Counted from the first letter of the stretch, positions 34,501-42,825 are shown. The stretch is DNA of 64,000 nt from CALZIK01 sp945787635 (GCA_947259725.1 CAMYNM010000001.1:496001-560000), one strand, 5' to 3'. The notes: generated by a model from the letters alone, not told the origin. Made by a program: numbers and translations.

Positions 34501-37500
34501 TGACCTGCCCGCGCACGAGTGCGGTACCGGTGCTATCGGTCTCGAAGTCGATCCGCGGCAGGCACGCGTTGGCGTAGCCGAAGTCGAGGTCGGTGATCGC
34601 CTCACCGGCCGCCAAGGTGAACGGCGCGCTGGTTGCCGAGCCGATGCTCTGCGGGCCGGTCGTCGCGCTGAAACCGTCGAGGTCTCCTCCGCCGCCGAGC
34701 TCGGCCGGATCGATCGCGACAATGTATTCGCCCGGGGTCACATCGGTGAACAGGTACTTGCCGTCCGCTCCGGTGACGACGGTATCGACGACCGCTCCGG
34801 TCGCCGCGTCGAGCAGCCGCACGGTCACGCCGGCGATCCCCAGCTCGCCCGGATCCTGGATGCCGTCGCCGTCGGAGTCGTTCCAGACATAGTCACCCAG
34901 GGCTCCGAGTGTCGGAGCCGGTGAGTACCCGAAATCGACGTCCAGAAAGACCTCGGTTGCGGTAATCACGATCATCGCGACCGGGTTGACGGAACCCGGA
35001 GCGATCGAGAGGCCGGTCGGAATCGTGGTCTCGTCGACGAAGACCTCGTAGGTCCCCGCCGGCAACCGGTCAAAGAGGTACTCGCCGTTGGCATTGGTCA
35101 GCGTCGTCGGGCAATCGGCCATGCCGGAGGGCAGCGGTGTGCAGACGCCGTCTCGCAGCTCGACCCGGACATTGGCCAGGCCGGGCTCGAAAATGTCGTA
35201 GAAGCCGTCCTCGTCCACGTCCAGCCAGACCAGATCGCCGATCGCGCCGCCGGGGCTCACGAAATCGGTCACCCGGCCCTGAACCGGATTGGGATTCTCG
35301 AAGGTGCGCGCGATCGCGGTATTGGTCAGGAAGGGAACGGTCAGCGGGCTGTCGGCGATGACCTGGAACGTAGCCGTCATCACCTCACCGGGCGCCAGCG
35401 CAAAGCTGTCGGCGGGCAGGGTGATCACCGGGGGCGTGCCGTTGACGAGCTCGGGATTCGGGACGGCAGAGCCGTCGTTGTCCTTGGTATCCGCCACCTG
35501 AATGCCGGCCTTGACCCTCACATTGTCGATGGTGAAGAACTCGTTGGCTTCGGTCGCTTGCGAAATCCGGAAGCGGATCGCGGTGTTGGCCGAGATGAAC
35601 GGCGTGATGTCGTAGCTGCGAGACCCGTCGGGATCGTTGACGAACTCGCCGATCGCCGTGAACGTGCCGGCGACACCCGAGCTCGAAAGCTCGACCCGCA
35701 ACCGGTCGTCGTCTTCGAGAGAACTGCCGATGCCCTGGCTGGTGTCGTAGTCGAAGCTCAGAATGGCGAAGACGCTTCCCGAAAGATCGACCTCCCGCTG
35801 GGCGCTGCCGTCGACCGGGCCGCCGAGCTGCAGCTGCCCCCCCACTGTCACCAGGACGTTGCCGCCGCCCGATCCACCGCCTCCCGCGTCGGTCTCGCTC
35901 CAGTTGCCTCCGGGCGCGGCCGGCCAGCCACAGGGAGCAACCGGCGGATTGCCGCAGGGTACGCCGCTGCCGCCGGTATAGCCGGAGGAGAAGTCATCCC
36001 GCGCCTCGCGGCTGTCGCCTGCGACCCGCACGTCCACGACGTCCGTATAGAAGAACTCGGTACCGCCGTCGAAGTCCCCGCCCGGGAACCGGAAGCGCGC
36101 CGCGGTATTGCCGACTCCAGGTATACAGGCAGACAAATCGTAGCCCAAGCGGCCGCCGGGCAACGCGTTGACGTCGCCATCGATCCCGTCCAAGGTGCTG
36201 TCCGGAACCGGGTTGAACGTTCCGCCCGTGCCCGCCGCGGAGCACTCGATCTCGACCGCATCGGTGGTGTCGACCCCGGAGTCCATTCGAAAGTCGAACA
36301 GCAGCGCCGCGAACGGGTTGGGCCCGCCGATCACGGTCAGATCGCCCGCCGAGCGGGCCGCCGCCGAACCGGCATCCTCCATGCGAAGCTCGCCATTGGC
36401 CGGGCCGAGGAACACCTGCACGTCGCCTCCCGTGGCGCCGCCGCCCGCGGCGTCGATCTCCACCCAGGGCCCGTTCCAGGCGTTGGGTCCATCCTGGTTG
36501 GCGTAGCTTTGCGCCTCGAAGACGTCGCGCACGAAATGCTGCTCCGGACCCGTTGCCACTGTACTGTTGGGGACATAGCTGACTTCGGCGGGGAGCACGT
36601 CGCTCAGCTCGACCCCCGTGACCGGACTGCCGGAGGTGTTGGTCACGGTCACCGTATAGGTGATGGCCTGTCCGGGGACCACCGGCGAGCCCGCCGCGCT
36701 CGAGCTCTTCGCGACCGTCACCTCCCCTGCCGGCAGGGGAGCCACATCGGCATCGACGAAGGTCTCCGAGTCCGAGGTCACGACGACGTTGTTGACGATC
36801 TCCTCGACGCCGGCGGGAAGCGGGTCGTTGACCTGGGCAACGAAGGTGATCAGGATCTCTCCACCCGGCGCGAGCTCGTCCGGCGGCGCCACCAGCGAGT
36901 ACCCGGTGGGATGTCCGGCGTCTGTATCGAGCGGGAACGGCGTGTCGGGCGCGATGTCGTCCGGAATCGCCGCACCGTCGACCTGGGTCGATTCGAGGAC
37001 GTAGGTCGTGTTCGGATCGAGGGTGTCGACCAGATCGATGTTGCTGATCGGCACGATCCCGGTGTTGACCACTCGAATCGAGTAGAGAACGGTCTCTCCG
37101 GGATCCAGTCCGCCGTTGTTGTTGTTGTCGTCGAGAAGCGCGCCCGACTTGAAAGCCGCCAGGCTCGAGAACGGGAGAACCGTCGTTCCCATGTCGAGCT
37201 GCTGGGGCTGCCCGGACGACGAAAAGGCCGGATCCTGGCCCCACGCCGCGGTCAGGCGCGTGCCGTCGATCGTGTAGACCCGCAGGCCGGTCTGGTCGCA
37301 GTCACCGGACATGCAGGCATCCGCGGGATTGATGTCGGGAGGCGCCCGATCGAAGATCCGGATCGCCTCGAGCCGGTTCGCGGTAAACGCCTGGTCGTAG
37401 CGGTTGCCGAAGGCATCGATCAAGCCGCCGGTCCCGGGGTCGGCGTCGAAATCGACGTAGACCGTCGTCGTTCCGCCGGGGGGATCGATCACGGTCACCC

Positions 37501-38905
37501 AGACGGGGCTAACGTTCTCGGACAGGTCGGTCGAACCCGGCGCCCAGCCGGCGACCGCCGTCGGCGTCAAGGACGACGTCGGGATCAGGGTGAAGCCCCA
37601 GTCGTGAATCGTTGCGTTCCGGTCGATCGAGGCGATGGCAAAAAAATCCCCGCCGGCGGTGGCGACCGCGGCACAGTTGGTGCCATCGCTCAAGAGCTGG
37701 GCCGCCGAGAGCGGCGACTCGATACTGAGGGTGTATTCGACCGTTGCGCCGGCTCCGACGGTCTGGTTGGTGCAGGTCGGGACTCCAGCGATCAGCTCTA
37801 AGATCTTGACCGTGATCGCACCACTGCCGGGATTGTAGAGATGGAGCCGAACCTCGTCGCCGGTTACGGTCGAGGCCACCGGACTGAAGTACTCGTTGCT
37901 CCAATCGGCGGTCGGCACCATGCTGTACCAGCGGCCCTCGTAGGTCGTGCCTTCGTTGGCGGTGAGCAGATCGACCTGCACGTCGGCGCTGGCATCGACG
38001 ACCGCGCCCACCAGGATGTCGTCCGTCGGGCCGACGGCGCCGGCCAGCAGGCTCTCGCCCTGATTCAGCGGGACATTGAGCAGGTCGTTCGCGTCTACGA
38101 AGTCTCCGTCGCCGTTGGCGTCGACGCTCACCAGCGTGCCGTCCTCTTCCGCCATGATCGAGAGGCCGACGTATTCGAACGCGGCCAGGCCGGCGTTCTC
38201 TCCGATCGGAGCCTCGTACTGGGTGCCCCACTTGCTGGTGTCGAACACTTCGACCGCGCCGCCCAGCTGGGCCTGCACCCCCGAAGACGGCCACGCGGCT
38301 CGGGTTACCGCGAGCAGCTCGGTGCTGGCGAACCTGTCGCGGCCGTCGAAGAACGTCTGGGCGGGATTCCTCACGTTGCCGGGCCCGAGCGGAACGTCGC
38401 TTTCGAGGATGATCACGTCACCGGAATTGAGCTTGTCGTCGGATCCGACCGTGCAGGTCACGGTGGGAATCGCTCCGTTGTTGCAGTCCTGATCACCCCA
38501 GATCTGGCTCCCGGGATCGTTCGGAGCACCAGTCCACAGAACGAGGGGCGCCGCGATCTCGAGCTCGTAACCGTTCTCCCAATGATCGAAGTAAATGACC
38601 GTATCGTCGGCCGTGACCGTCATCGAGATCACCGAGCGCATGGTCTCGTTTTCGGCCAGGTCCTGGATCCCGTCAGCCCAGATGCGTACCTGGGTCGCCG
38701 GCAGCGGGACGAAGAACTCCTGGACGAGGGTCTGGGCGCGCGCCGGAAGGCCCACAAGCAGTGCCAGCACGAAGAGGCAGGCCGTGAACGCCGACGCGGA
38801 CTCCCTACACGCGCTCCTCTTTCGGCCTAGGGTCGACAAGACAAAAACCAAACTTTGAAGACTGTTTGAGCCGCCAGCGGCCAGCCCTGAAGTTCTTTTA
38901 ATCAT
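28592..38905 (-). CDS. Giant secreted SdrD-repeat protein with C-terminal C25 (gingipain-type) peptidase domain
   Basis: 3437 residues. A long signal peptide ends near PARAQ (about 58). Next come an IgGFc-binding-like N-terminal region (to about 500), two DUF11-type segments (around 580-800), beta-sandwich regions, ten SdrD-like B repeats (about 1220-2575), a spacer and a C25 peptidase region (about 2760-3437). The expected Cys peptidase pair is visible as FGHSG (H3304) and QWGCWN (C3338), 34 residues apart as in gingipains. The chain ends at ILGWTLLGDPTLTI plus a few residues, so no type IX sorting domain, LPXTG or membrane anchor follows. Probably an extracellular or surface protease on a long stalk. 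It is followed at 55 bp (12 bp from the alternative start) by the lasso precursor on the same strand. Confidence 0.88.
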   Translation of the reverse strand: MIKRTSGLAAGGSNSLQSLVFVLSTLGRKRSACRESASAFTACLFVLALLVGLPARAQTLVQEFFVPLPATQVRIWADGIQDLAENETMRSVISMTVTADDTVIYFDHWENGYELEIAAPLVLWTGAPNDPGSQIWGDQDCNNGAIPTVTCTVGSDDKLNSGDVIILESDVPLGPGNVRNPAQTFFDGRDRFASTELLAVTRAAWPSSGVQAQLGGAVEVFDTSKWGTQYEAPIGENAGLAAFEYVGLSIMAEEDGTLVSVDANGDGDFVDANDLLNVPLNQGESLLAGAVGPTDDILVGAVVDASADVQVDLLTANEGTTYEGRWYSMVPTADWSNEYFSPVASTVTGDEVRLHLYNPGSGAITVKILELIAGVPTCTNQTVGAGATVEYTLSIESPLSAAQLLSDGTNCAAVATAGGDFFAIASIDRNATIHDWGFTLIPTSSLTPTAVAGWAPGSTDLSENVSPVWVTVIDPPGGTTTVYVDFDADPGTGGLIDAFGNRYDQAFTANRLEAIRIFDRAPPDINPADACMSGDCDQTGLRVYTIDGTRLTAAWGQDPAFSSSGQPQQLDMGTTVLPFSSLAAFKSGALLDDNNNNGGLDPGETVLYSIRVVNTGIVPISNIDLVDTLDPNTTYVLESTQVDGAAIPDDIAPDTPFPLDTDAGHPTGYSLVAPPDELAPGGEILITFVAQVNDPLPAGVEEIVNNVVVTSDSETFVDADVAPLPAGEVTVAKSSSAAGSPVVPGQAITYTVTVTNTSGSPVTGVELSDVLPAEVSYVPNSTVATGPEQHFVRDVFEAQSYANQDGPNAWNGPWVEIDAAGGGATGGDVQVFLGPANGELRMEDAGSAAARSAGDLTVIGGPNPFAALLFDFRMDSGVDTTDAVEIECSAAGTGGTFNPVPDSTLDGIDGDVNALPGGRLGYDLSACIPGVGNTAARFRFPGGDFDGGTEFFYTDVVDVRVAGDSREARDDFSSGYTGGSGVPCGNPPVAPCGWPAAPGGNWSETDAGGGGSGGGNVLVTVGGQLQLGGPVDGSAQREVDLSGSVFAILSFDYDTSQGIGSSLEDDDRLRVELSSSGVAGTFTAIGEFVNDPDGSRSYDITPFISANTAIRFRISQATEANEFFTIDNVRVKAGIQVADTKDNDGSAVPNPELVNGTPPVITLPADSFALAPGEVMTATFQVIADSPLTVPFLTNTAIARTFENPNPVQGRVTDFVSPGGAIGDLVWLDVDEDGFYDIFEPGLANVRVELRDGVCTPLPSGMADCPTTLTNANGEYLFDRLPAGTYEVFVDETTIPTGLSIAPGSVNPVAMIVITATEVFLDVDFGYSPAPTLGALGDYVWNDSDGDGIQDPGELGIAGVTVRLLDAATGAVVDTVVTGADGKYLFTDVTPGEYIVAIDPAELGGGGDLDGFSATTGPQSIGSATSAPFTLAAGEAITDLDFGYANACLPRIDFETDSTGTALVRGQVIDSEFSRWGVAVSFTANAPGTGPAMIFAAQLPTGGDLDLGSPNQTCMPPGLGQGLGGELGQPGENCVAQGNVLIISEDGDATDPDDNLNGGTITFDFNYDVDIASIDFMDGNSPGNTVETFDAGLMSLGTVAIADLGSNSVQSVAVGETGVRRLTVVLDDAGALAAIDFCASPPLHPVSDTVWLDENGDGTFSPGEQAIAGVTVSLLDAGGNVIGTAVSGPDGKFVFPLVPDGSYTIRIDDSDAKLTEFFGTTAAAKAAALPITVAGGPVSGINFGYYAPGNIGDLVWSDANGNGVRDEGEPGIEGVTLDLVDATTGMVVGTTTTAADGSYLFRALPVGSYSVRVTDVTMVLTGYAQTADPSEPGVPCGICNAEGSTTVTLNRSDLAQDFGYRRTVPLPVVSGTVFLDPDRDGVLDSGEPRFEGVTVTLFDAGPDGIFGTNDDLIVAETRSDPAGFYTFPDIPPGNYQVAVTDRARILEGYTLTSGLDAIPITVAGMDVTGIDFGYIRDPGTASIGDTVWLDVNGDGVASASEPGLSRVTVDLINIGPDGILGTADDVGVVASTVSDANGKYVFPDLPAGNYVVDVTDTNSILTDLSFTAGTTDPSAVIRLSEGERFTDADFGYVPTGATAVLGDRVWYSANGDGVQDPGEVGIEGIDVQLLGPSCVTPCTVTTGPDGIWLAKNLAPGQYTVTFDDADVAALGYDTQPTNMTAGNDTYVVTVMAGDIVTTLDFGFDGGAVGSIGDRIWIDEDGDGLQDPGEPGLEEVTINLVDASGDIIATTTTDMSGNYLFTGVPDDATYTVVVSDINGVTDLLQQTGDPDEGGVCSTCDMQASVTIPAGGALIDTIDFGYAPSGGTGTISNFIWHDINRDGIQDPTEPGIEGVYVELWVDIDGDGVITPGVDNRVRTEFTDVNGEYEFKSLPPEDYVVRVAPENFFAGAVLEGFDQTHDPNLFGVNCGAFCDNLGDLTVVAGAGNFDQDFGYAGPLGAGLSIAGTVFEDADRSTTLNSEPLVDGATVRLFRDLDGDGVLDPGEPQIAVTTSGPSGAYSFTDLPPGDYIVTVGSGGTSVEDYIQTTQQGGGFPENGVQPVTLVASDSTGNDFGFWNGGITTTPVTLAYFEARGDGTFRWMTSTEVGNLGFNLYALTDSGFEQLNRELIASPVVDSLEPQTYEFESTFRGTAFLLEDVDIHGAVRHHGPFYLDEAKGSRVDRAKPVAWGEIRSETASRAQARAASRASARAAERLGGSSALQGPRAEGSLGRAVGAIGTSGGDKCTGCDRGRRSRFPTVSLGVDREGVYRVSYETLQASGLDFTNARTDWLAVTREGIPVPIHVSGGATFGPGSFLEFVGEPVDSLYTKTSIYRLSVDRQRAARAQTLAFAGGGAAEIFYLETTRFENQSKYHFASPTEDPWYDLRVLATSSPAEASVPFALEGWVPGAAPVTLDVALFGGTDFPTSPDHHVIVEVNGYQMAEEWFDGLAVPELVAEVSDGTLSASVNTLTMKLPHDTGAQYDLVNYDHLIVTYPRAFAAADGALDFASSGSDFAVTGFVSSDVVAYARLNGALARLGVQVGGAPGAYEARFGGIAGFGESAEYWVASGAGVLTPSIAHATEPVDWVEREVDVVVVSHSDFIDGLAPWVSRRESEGLSVKVVDVEALYATFTHGVVDPEAIRRYARAAHAWGARYLLLVGGDTYDYFDYLGVGSVSFVPSLYARTDTIVSYAPVDPLYGDVDGDLVPDMAVGRWPVRTAAELEAVLSKTLSYSNVGEGLTAVMASDGLDLASGYSFANDSEDMAAILGGSWQTDRVYLDEMDVPEAREALISGMSSGPSLTSYFGHSGLTVWSFDGLFTSDDVGELTNAGDPTVVTQWGCWNTYHVLPTYETLGNQLLLAPDRGAAAVLGASTLTEALSERRLGRRVFERLAAPGVRLGDAITAAKQDLAETDPGRLDVILGWTLLGDPTLTIVPEGSE
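31180..35245 (-). repeat. Ten tandem SdrD-like B repeats encoded in the giant gene
   Basis: Ten copies of about 115-150 residues, each starting with a variant of IGDxVWxDxNGDGxxDxGEPGIxGVxVxL and closing with FGY. The Asp-rich NGDG segment resembles calcium-binding loops of Sdr B domains. The first starts near 35245 and the last ends near 31180. Copies differ clearly in sequence (for example DTVWLD, DRVWYS, GTVFLD and GTVFED starts), so this is an old array, not a recent tandem expansion. Such repeats usually form stiff stalks. Confidence 0.85.
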
Positions 38906-39261
38906 CGCAGATTACAGAGGCTAGCGCAAGAATTGCGTCAGGGAACTCGCCTTTCGAGAAACAGCTAGTGCTTGACTCACCGGACACAGTGATTTGGTGT
39001 GGTACCCCTTGCGCGTCGACATCGTTTCTTCGCTTTCTGGCCGTCTCTGGTGGCTAGCGGAAAGCAAGCGCCGCTTTTTCGCCTCCGAACGGTTCCAAGG
39101 CTAGGCTTTTGCAGTCAACGTGCCAGAGTCGACACACCGTTTTTTTCCTCTCTGCCTCTGCCCTGTATTACGATTTGCGCAATGCGCCGTGATTCACACG
39201 CTCCGGCGACCATTCGGTGCATACTAGGCTTCGCGCCCCAGAACCCCCCCACCGCCGCCCA
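38906..39261. promoter_or_regulatory. Divergent intergenic region upstream of the giant gene and the M14 peptidase
   Basis: 356 bases without a credible gene; the likely promoter region for both flanking units. A perfect palindrome CGCAAGAATTGCG (38925-38937), about 20 bases upstream of the giant gene start, could be an operator. A TTGACT at about 38972 resembles a -35 box but no good -10 follows at 17 bases. On the minus strand TGTAAT lies about 8 bases before the ATG, which would imply a very short leader. None of these is strong evidence. Confidence 0.35.
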
Positions 39262-40176
39262 ATGCAATTGTTTCGTAACCTGAAGGCCCTCGTCGTAGCG
39301 GCCCTTTTGGTGGCCGCGCAGCCAGCGGTCGCTGCCGGGGAGTGGTTCATCTCCTGGAAATCACTCGAACGGGAGCTGGCCCTCGCGCGCGCCGAGACCT
39401 GTGCTGGCCTGGCCGACCGGCTGGGGAGCGTCACGGAAGGAGATTGCCGGCAAGCCGATTTCGCCCTGGCCGGCGCGCGATCCGTGGAGGGCGTGCAACT
39501 TCTTGTGAGGGAGTTCGGGCCCGCACCCGGCAGGCCGGTGCGCGGCAGAGTCCTGCTGTTCGGAGGAATTCACGGCGACGAACTCTCGTCCGTGAGCATC
39601 CTCTTCAAGTGGATCGAGGTGCTGCGAAGGCATCACTCCGGTCTCTTTCACTGGCGCATCGTTCCGGCCTTGAATCCGGACGGGTTGTTGCGGCGTCCGG
39701 CGCGCCGGGAAAACGCGCGGGGAGTCGATCTGAACCGCAATTTTCCGTCACCTGACTGGCAAAAAGCGGCACATGCGCACTGGGTCGAGCAAACCGGCAG
39801 CAACCCCCGCCGCTTCCCTGGAACGGGCCCGCTGTCAGAGCCCGAGAGCCGGTGGCTGGCCGCCGAGATCGAAGCGTTCCGCCCGGACGTCATCGTAGCC
39901 ATCCACGCGCCCCTCGAGGTTCTGGACTTCGACGGCCCCCCGGATCCGCCGGATCGCTTCGGTCCACTCTGGCTGAATCAGCTGGGAACCTATCCGGGCT
40001 CCCTCGGCAGATGGGCCGGCGCCCACCTCGGCCTGCCGGTGGTGACCATCGAGCTGCCGAGCGCGGGCATCATGCCGACCTCCGCCGAGCAGGAAGAGAT
40101 GTGGATGGACCTCGTGCGCTGGCTCAACCAGCGACTACCGGAGCCTGCGCTCGATCAGGCTCCGTTGGCTAGGTAG
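39262..40176 (+). CDS. Secreted M14-family zinc peptidase/amidase (MpaA-like)
   Basis: 304 residues with a signal peptide (hydrophobic core about 8-25, ending PAVAAGE). Zinc-carboxypeptidase signatures are GGIHGDE (His and Glu ligands), the substrate-anchoring Asn-Arg in GVDLNRNFP, a third His in VIVAIHAPLEV and a catalytic Glu in VTIELP. This short M14 type includes murein peptide amidase MpaA, which cleaves gamma-D-Glu-mDAP, and succinylglutamate-desuccinylase relatives; the wall-peptide role is favoured by the L,D-transpeptidase next door. The ATG at 39262 starts directly before the signal peptide; an earlier frame start at 39217 adds a proline/arginine-rich extension. Confidence 0.83.
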   Translation: MQLFRNLKALVVAALLVAAQPAVAAGEWFISWKSLERELALARAETCAGLADRLGSVTEGDCRQADFALAGARSVEGVQLLVREFGPAPGRPVRGRVLLFGGIHGDELSSVSILFKWIEVLRRHHSGLFHWRIVPALNPDGLLRRPARRENARGVDLNRNFPSPDWQKAAHAHWVEQTGSNPRRFPGTGPLSEPESRWLAAEIEAFRPDVIVAIHAPLEVLDFDGPPDPPDRFGPLWLNQLGTYPGSLGRWAGAHLGLPVVTIELPSAGIMPTSAEQEEMWMDLVRWLNQRLPEPALDQAPLAR

Positions 40177-40248
40177 ATGCAGCGTCCGGTGCGGCAGGGC
40201 GCCACACCGCGCTCGGTGTCACCAGGAACTTGCAGCACAGGACAGTAG

Positions 40249-41451
40249 CTACAGTCCCTCTTCGTAGACGATCCGCCAGCGGTCGCCGTCACGGCGCCAG
40301 TACTGATGCTTGCGCCGGCTCGCCCGGAAGTTGTCGGACTCGTAGCGCTGGAGAAAATCCACCAGCGCCAGATCGGGCTCGCCGGGATAGCGGTAGATTC
40401 CGACCTCGTCGAGGCCGACCCGAATGAAGCGTTTGGAGGCGTTGACCGTCCGTTTGTGCCTCGAAAAAGCCACCAGATCCATGTTCCCGGTCCGAAAGTC
40501 CGAGGCATAGTGGCTCAGGTAGCGATCGCTGTTGCGGCTTTCCCAGTCGCTGCGCCAGATCTCGAGGCTCGCCTCCAATGAGCGGCGCGTACCGGCAATC
40601 TCCTCCGGATCGACCCAGTTGACCCGATCAGCGACGATGACCGGCGTGCGGGAAACTTCGACCTGGTCTTGAAGCACCCGAAAGTCCTCGTTGCTGAGCG
40701 TCACGCAACCGCGGCTCGACAGAGGTGGCCGGCTGTAGTTCGCGAACTCTGTGCCGTGGATCCAGATGCCGCTGCCGGTGCGGCCCTTGAGCCTGTCCCA
40801 GGCGTTCGGATAGTTGATCGGGAACGCGCCGACGCCGTAAAGATCCGGCAACCTCTCCCCGGGCAGATACGAATCGACCAGATACACCCCCACCGGTGTC
40901 TTTTCGTCACCCTCGAACCGCTTCTCGGCCCCACCCTTGCCTATCGAGACGTAGAAGTCCCGCGTGCGGACGAACCGGCCGCCTCGTTCCTCGAACAGGT
41001 AGAGCCGGTAGGCGGACAGGTCAATGAAGATCGCCGCCGGGGTTCCTGCGGGAATCTTCAGTAGCTGCTCTGGAACGGACCTCGGAGGCGGTCCGTCCAG
41101 ATATCGTTGCAGCCGAGCACGCGCCTCCTCGACATGTCCCTCGATGAGATCCTTGCGCTGACCGTTACCGACTCCCGCGAGAGGCGCTGTGTGAGCGGAT
41201 AGGAGATCCGCGTAGAGAAGCTGCGCCAGGCGGAACTCGGGCTCTTCGCGGACCAGATACGACACGTTGCGCAGGGCATCGTCGAAGCGACCCTGCCGCA
41301 GGTCGAAAAGACTCTGCATCAAGCGTCGCTCTTCGAGAGTGGTCGGACTCTGATCCGGCCCGGGCGATAATCCCGCGGCCTCGAGCGCTGGTGCCACGGA
41401 TACGCCGAGGGCGAGTACGCCGAGAACAAGCGAACGACCGAACCTATTCAT
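40249..41451 (-). CDS. L,D-transpeptidase (YkuD) with Cds6-like C-terminal domain
   Basis: 400-residue periplasmic enzyme. A signal peptide (about 1-26) precedes a helical region (about 35-120), then the YkuD catalytic domain with SGIWIHGT and SSRGCVTL, giving the His and catalytic Cys of the HxxX(n)S[HR]GC motif. Such enzymes make 3-3 peptidoglycan cross-links or attach proteins to peptidoglycan. The last 115 residues are an NTF2-like domain (SLEIWRSDWESRNSDRYLSHY onward in two parts) related to Cds6-type domains, also found at the end of the neighbouring TPR protein. The genes are 9 bp apart and probably co-transcribed. Confidence 0.88.
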   Translation of the reverse strand: MNRFGRSLVLGVLALGVSVAPALEAAGLSPGPDQSPTTLEERRLMQSLFDLRQGRFDDALRNVSYLVREEPEFRLAQLLYADLLSAHTAPLAGVGNGQRKDLIEGHVEEARARLQRYLDGPPPRSVPEQLLKIPAGTPAAIFIDLSAYRLYLFEERGGRFVRTRDFYVSIGKGGAEKRFEGDEKTPVGVYLVDSYLPGERLPDLYGVGAFPINYPNAWDRLKGRTGSGIWIHGTEFANYSRPPLSSRGCVTLSNEDFRVLQDQVEVSRTPVIVADRVNWVDPEEIAGTRRSLEASLEIWRSDWESRNSDRYLSHYASDFRTGNMDLVAFSRHKRTVNASKRFIRVGLDEVGIYRYPGEPDLALVDFLQRYESDNFRASRRKHQYWRRDGDRWRIVYEEGL

Positions 41452-41460
41452 ATGGTTGAG

Positions 41461-42678
41461 TTACGAGTCGACAGTCTCTTTGACGATCTTCCACTCGCCG
41501 CCTTCGCGCACAAGCTCGAGCGTCTTGGTCACCACGTCGCTGAACGTATTCGATTCGTACGACTGGTTGAAGCGCACCGTGGCTTGATCCGGAGCACCAC
41601 TTTCGAAGTCCAGGAAGGCAACCGAGACTCTGACGAACTCAGGGCTCGACAGTCGAGCGCGTCGTTGATCGTTCCAGTCCTCGCGGCTTAGCTCTCCCGG
41701 CGGCGCGAAGTCGCGGCCGTAAAAGTACAGATAGTCTTCCACGCGCTGCTCCGACCAGGCCCTCGCCCACGCTTCGACCAGATTCGCGAGTTCCCCGGGG
41801 CGTGCGGCTGCTTCGGCGGGCCCGGGCTCCAAGGCCTCCTCGGCCGTCGCGGGCTCCTCCGATCCGGAATCTTCAACGGACTCGGTCTGTGCCAGGGCCT
41901 CCGCGATCGCTTCGTCGGGCGAGGCCGCCTCGCCAACTTCGGATTCCATGGGAGCTTGGGGCTCCATCCCTGAACCGGCCTCACTTGCGATTTCCGCAGC
42001 CGGCTCCCCCACGGGTTCGGCCGCCGGTTTCATGCCTACGGCCGACTCAGCCGGCTCCTGCGGCGACGGGACTTTGGCCGCCGGCTCTTCCGGTTCAATC
42101 GCATCCAGCGCAACCGGCAGGGGCTCCGCCGGCATCCCAGGGGGCTGCGCTTCGGCAATTCGCACCACAGCGGCCTCCGGAATCTCCATGTCGCTCACAA
42201 GCACCAGCTCCACCGCGGAGCGGGTATGAGCCTGCTCGACGCTCAGCGCCCGACTGTACGCCTCACTCGCCAGTTGGCCGTAGATCTTGGTCAGGTTCTC
42301 GTAAGCAGTTCGATAGGCGGGGTGTGTACGGAGCGCTTCCTTCAGCGTCTCGACCGCCGCTTCGTAGTCGCCGTTGGCCGCTTGGATGACGGCCAGATTA
42401 TTGAGCGGCTCGGGCCGATCCGGCCGCAAGCCGGAGATCTCTTCGAAAACCTCCATCGCCTCGGATTCGTGCTGGGTTTCAGCTAGCAAGAGTCCCCGAA
42501 GAAACATTGCTTCGGGATCCACTGGGGATTCGTCGAGATGCTCCTCCAGGCCGACAAGCGCCTCGTCCGAACGCCCTTGGTCGATCAACGACCGGATTTC
42601 GGCAAGATCCGCGGCCGTCGCCGCCTGGACTGAAAGCAACCCGACCGGCAGCAGCACTGCCAGCGTTTTCCATCGCAT
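41461..42678 (-). CDS. TPR protein with Cds6-like C-terminal domain
   Basis: 405-residue exported protein. A signal peptide (about 1-23) is followed by TPR-type helical repeats to about residue 160 (clear units in DPEAMFLRGLLLAET and PEPLNNLAVIQAANGDY), a long Pro/Glu/Ala-rich low-complexity linker (about 190-300), and an NTF2/Cds6-like domain (about 305-405) that matches the end of the L,D-transpeptidase. The ATG has AAGAGGAG 9 bases upstream. Likely a periplasmic scaffold acting with the transpeptidase; this role is inferred only from the shared domain and operon. Confidence 0.8.
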   Translation of the reverse strand: MRWKTLAVLLPVGLLSVQAATAADLAEIRSLIDQGRSDEALVGLEEHLDESPVDPEAMFLRGLLLAETQHESEAMEVFEEISGLRPDRPEPLNNLAVIQAANGDYEAAVETLKEALRTHPAYRTAYENLTKIYGQLASEAYSRALSVEQAHTRSAVELVLVSDMEIPEAAVVRIAEAQPPGMPAEPLPVALDAIEPEEPAAKVPSPQEPAESAVGMKPAAEPVGEPAAEIASEAGSGMEPQAPMESEVGEAASPDEAIAEALAQTESVEDSGSEEPATAEEALEPGPAEAAARPGELANLVEAWARAWSEQRVEDYLYFYGRDFAPPGELSREDWNDQRRARLSSPEFVRVSVAFLDFESGAPDQATVRFNQSYESNTFSDVVTKTLELVREGGEWKIVKETVDS

Positions 42679-42825
42679 TTGAGACTTCTCCTCTTAGACC
42701 CCGGCACACCGAAGCCCCTGAATCGGCCTGCTTCCCCGCCGCTTCCATTTGGCCGCCGGAGACTTCCGTGATCGGCGAAAATGCTAGCACGGGGGGCCCG
42801 CAAGGTCGAACCCGACACGCCCTCT

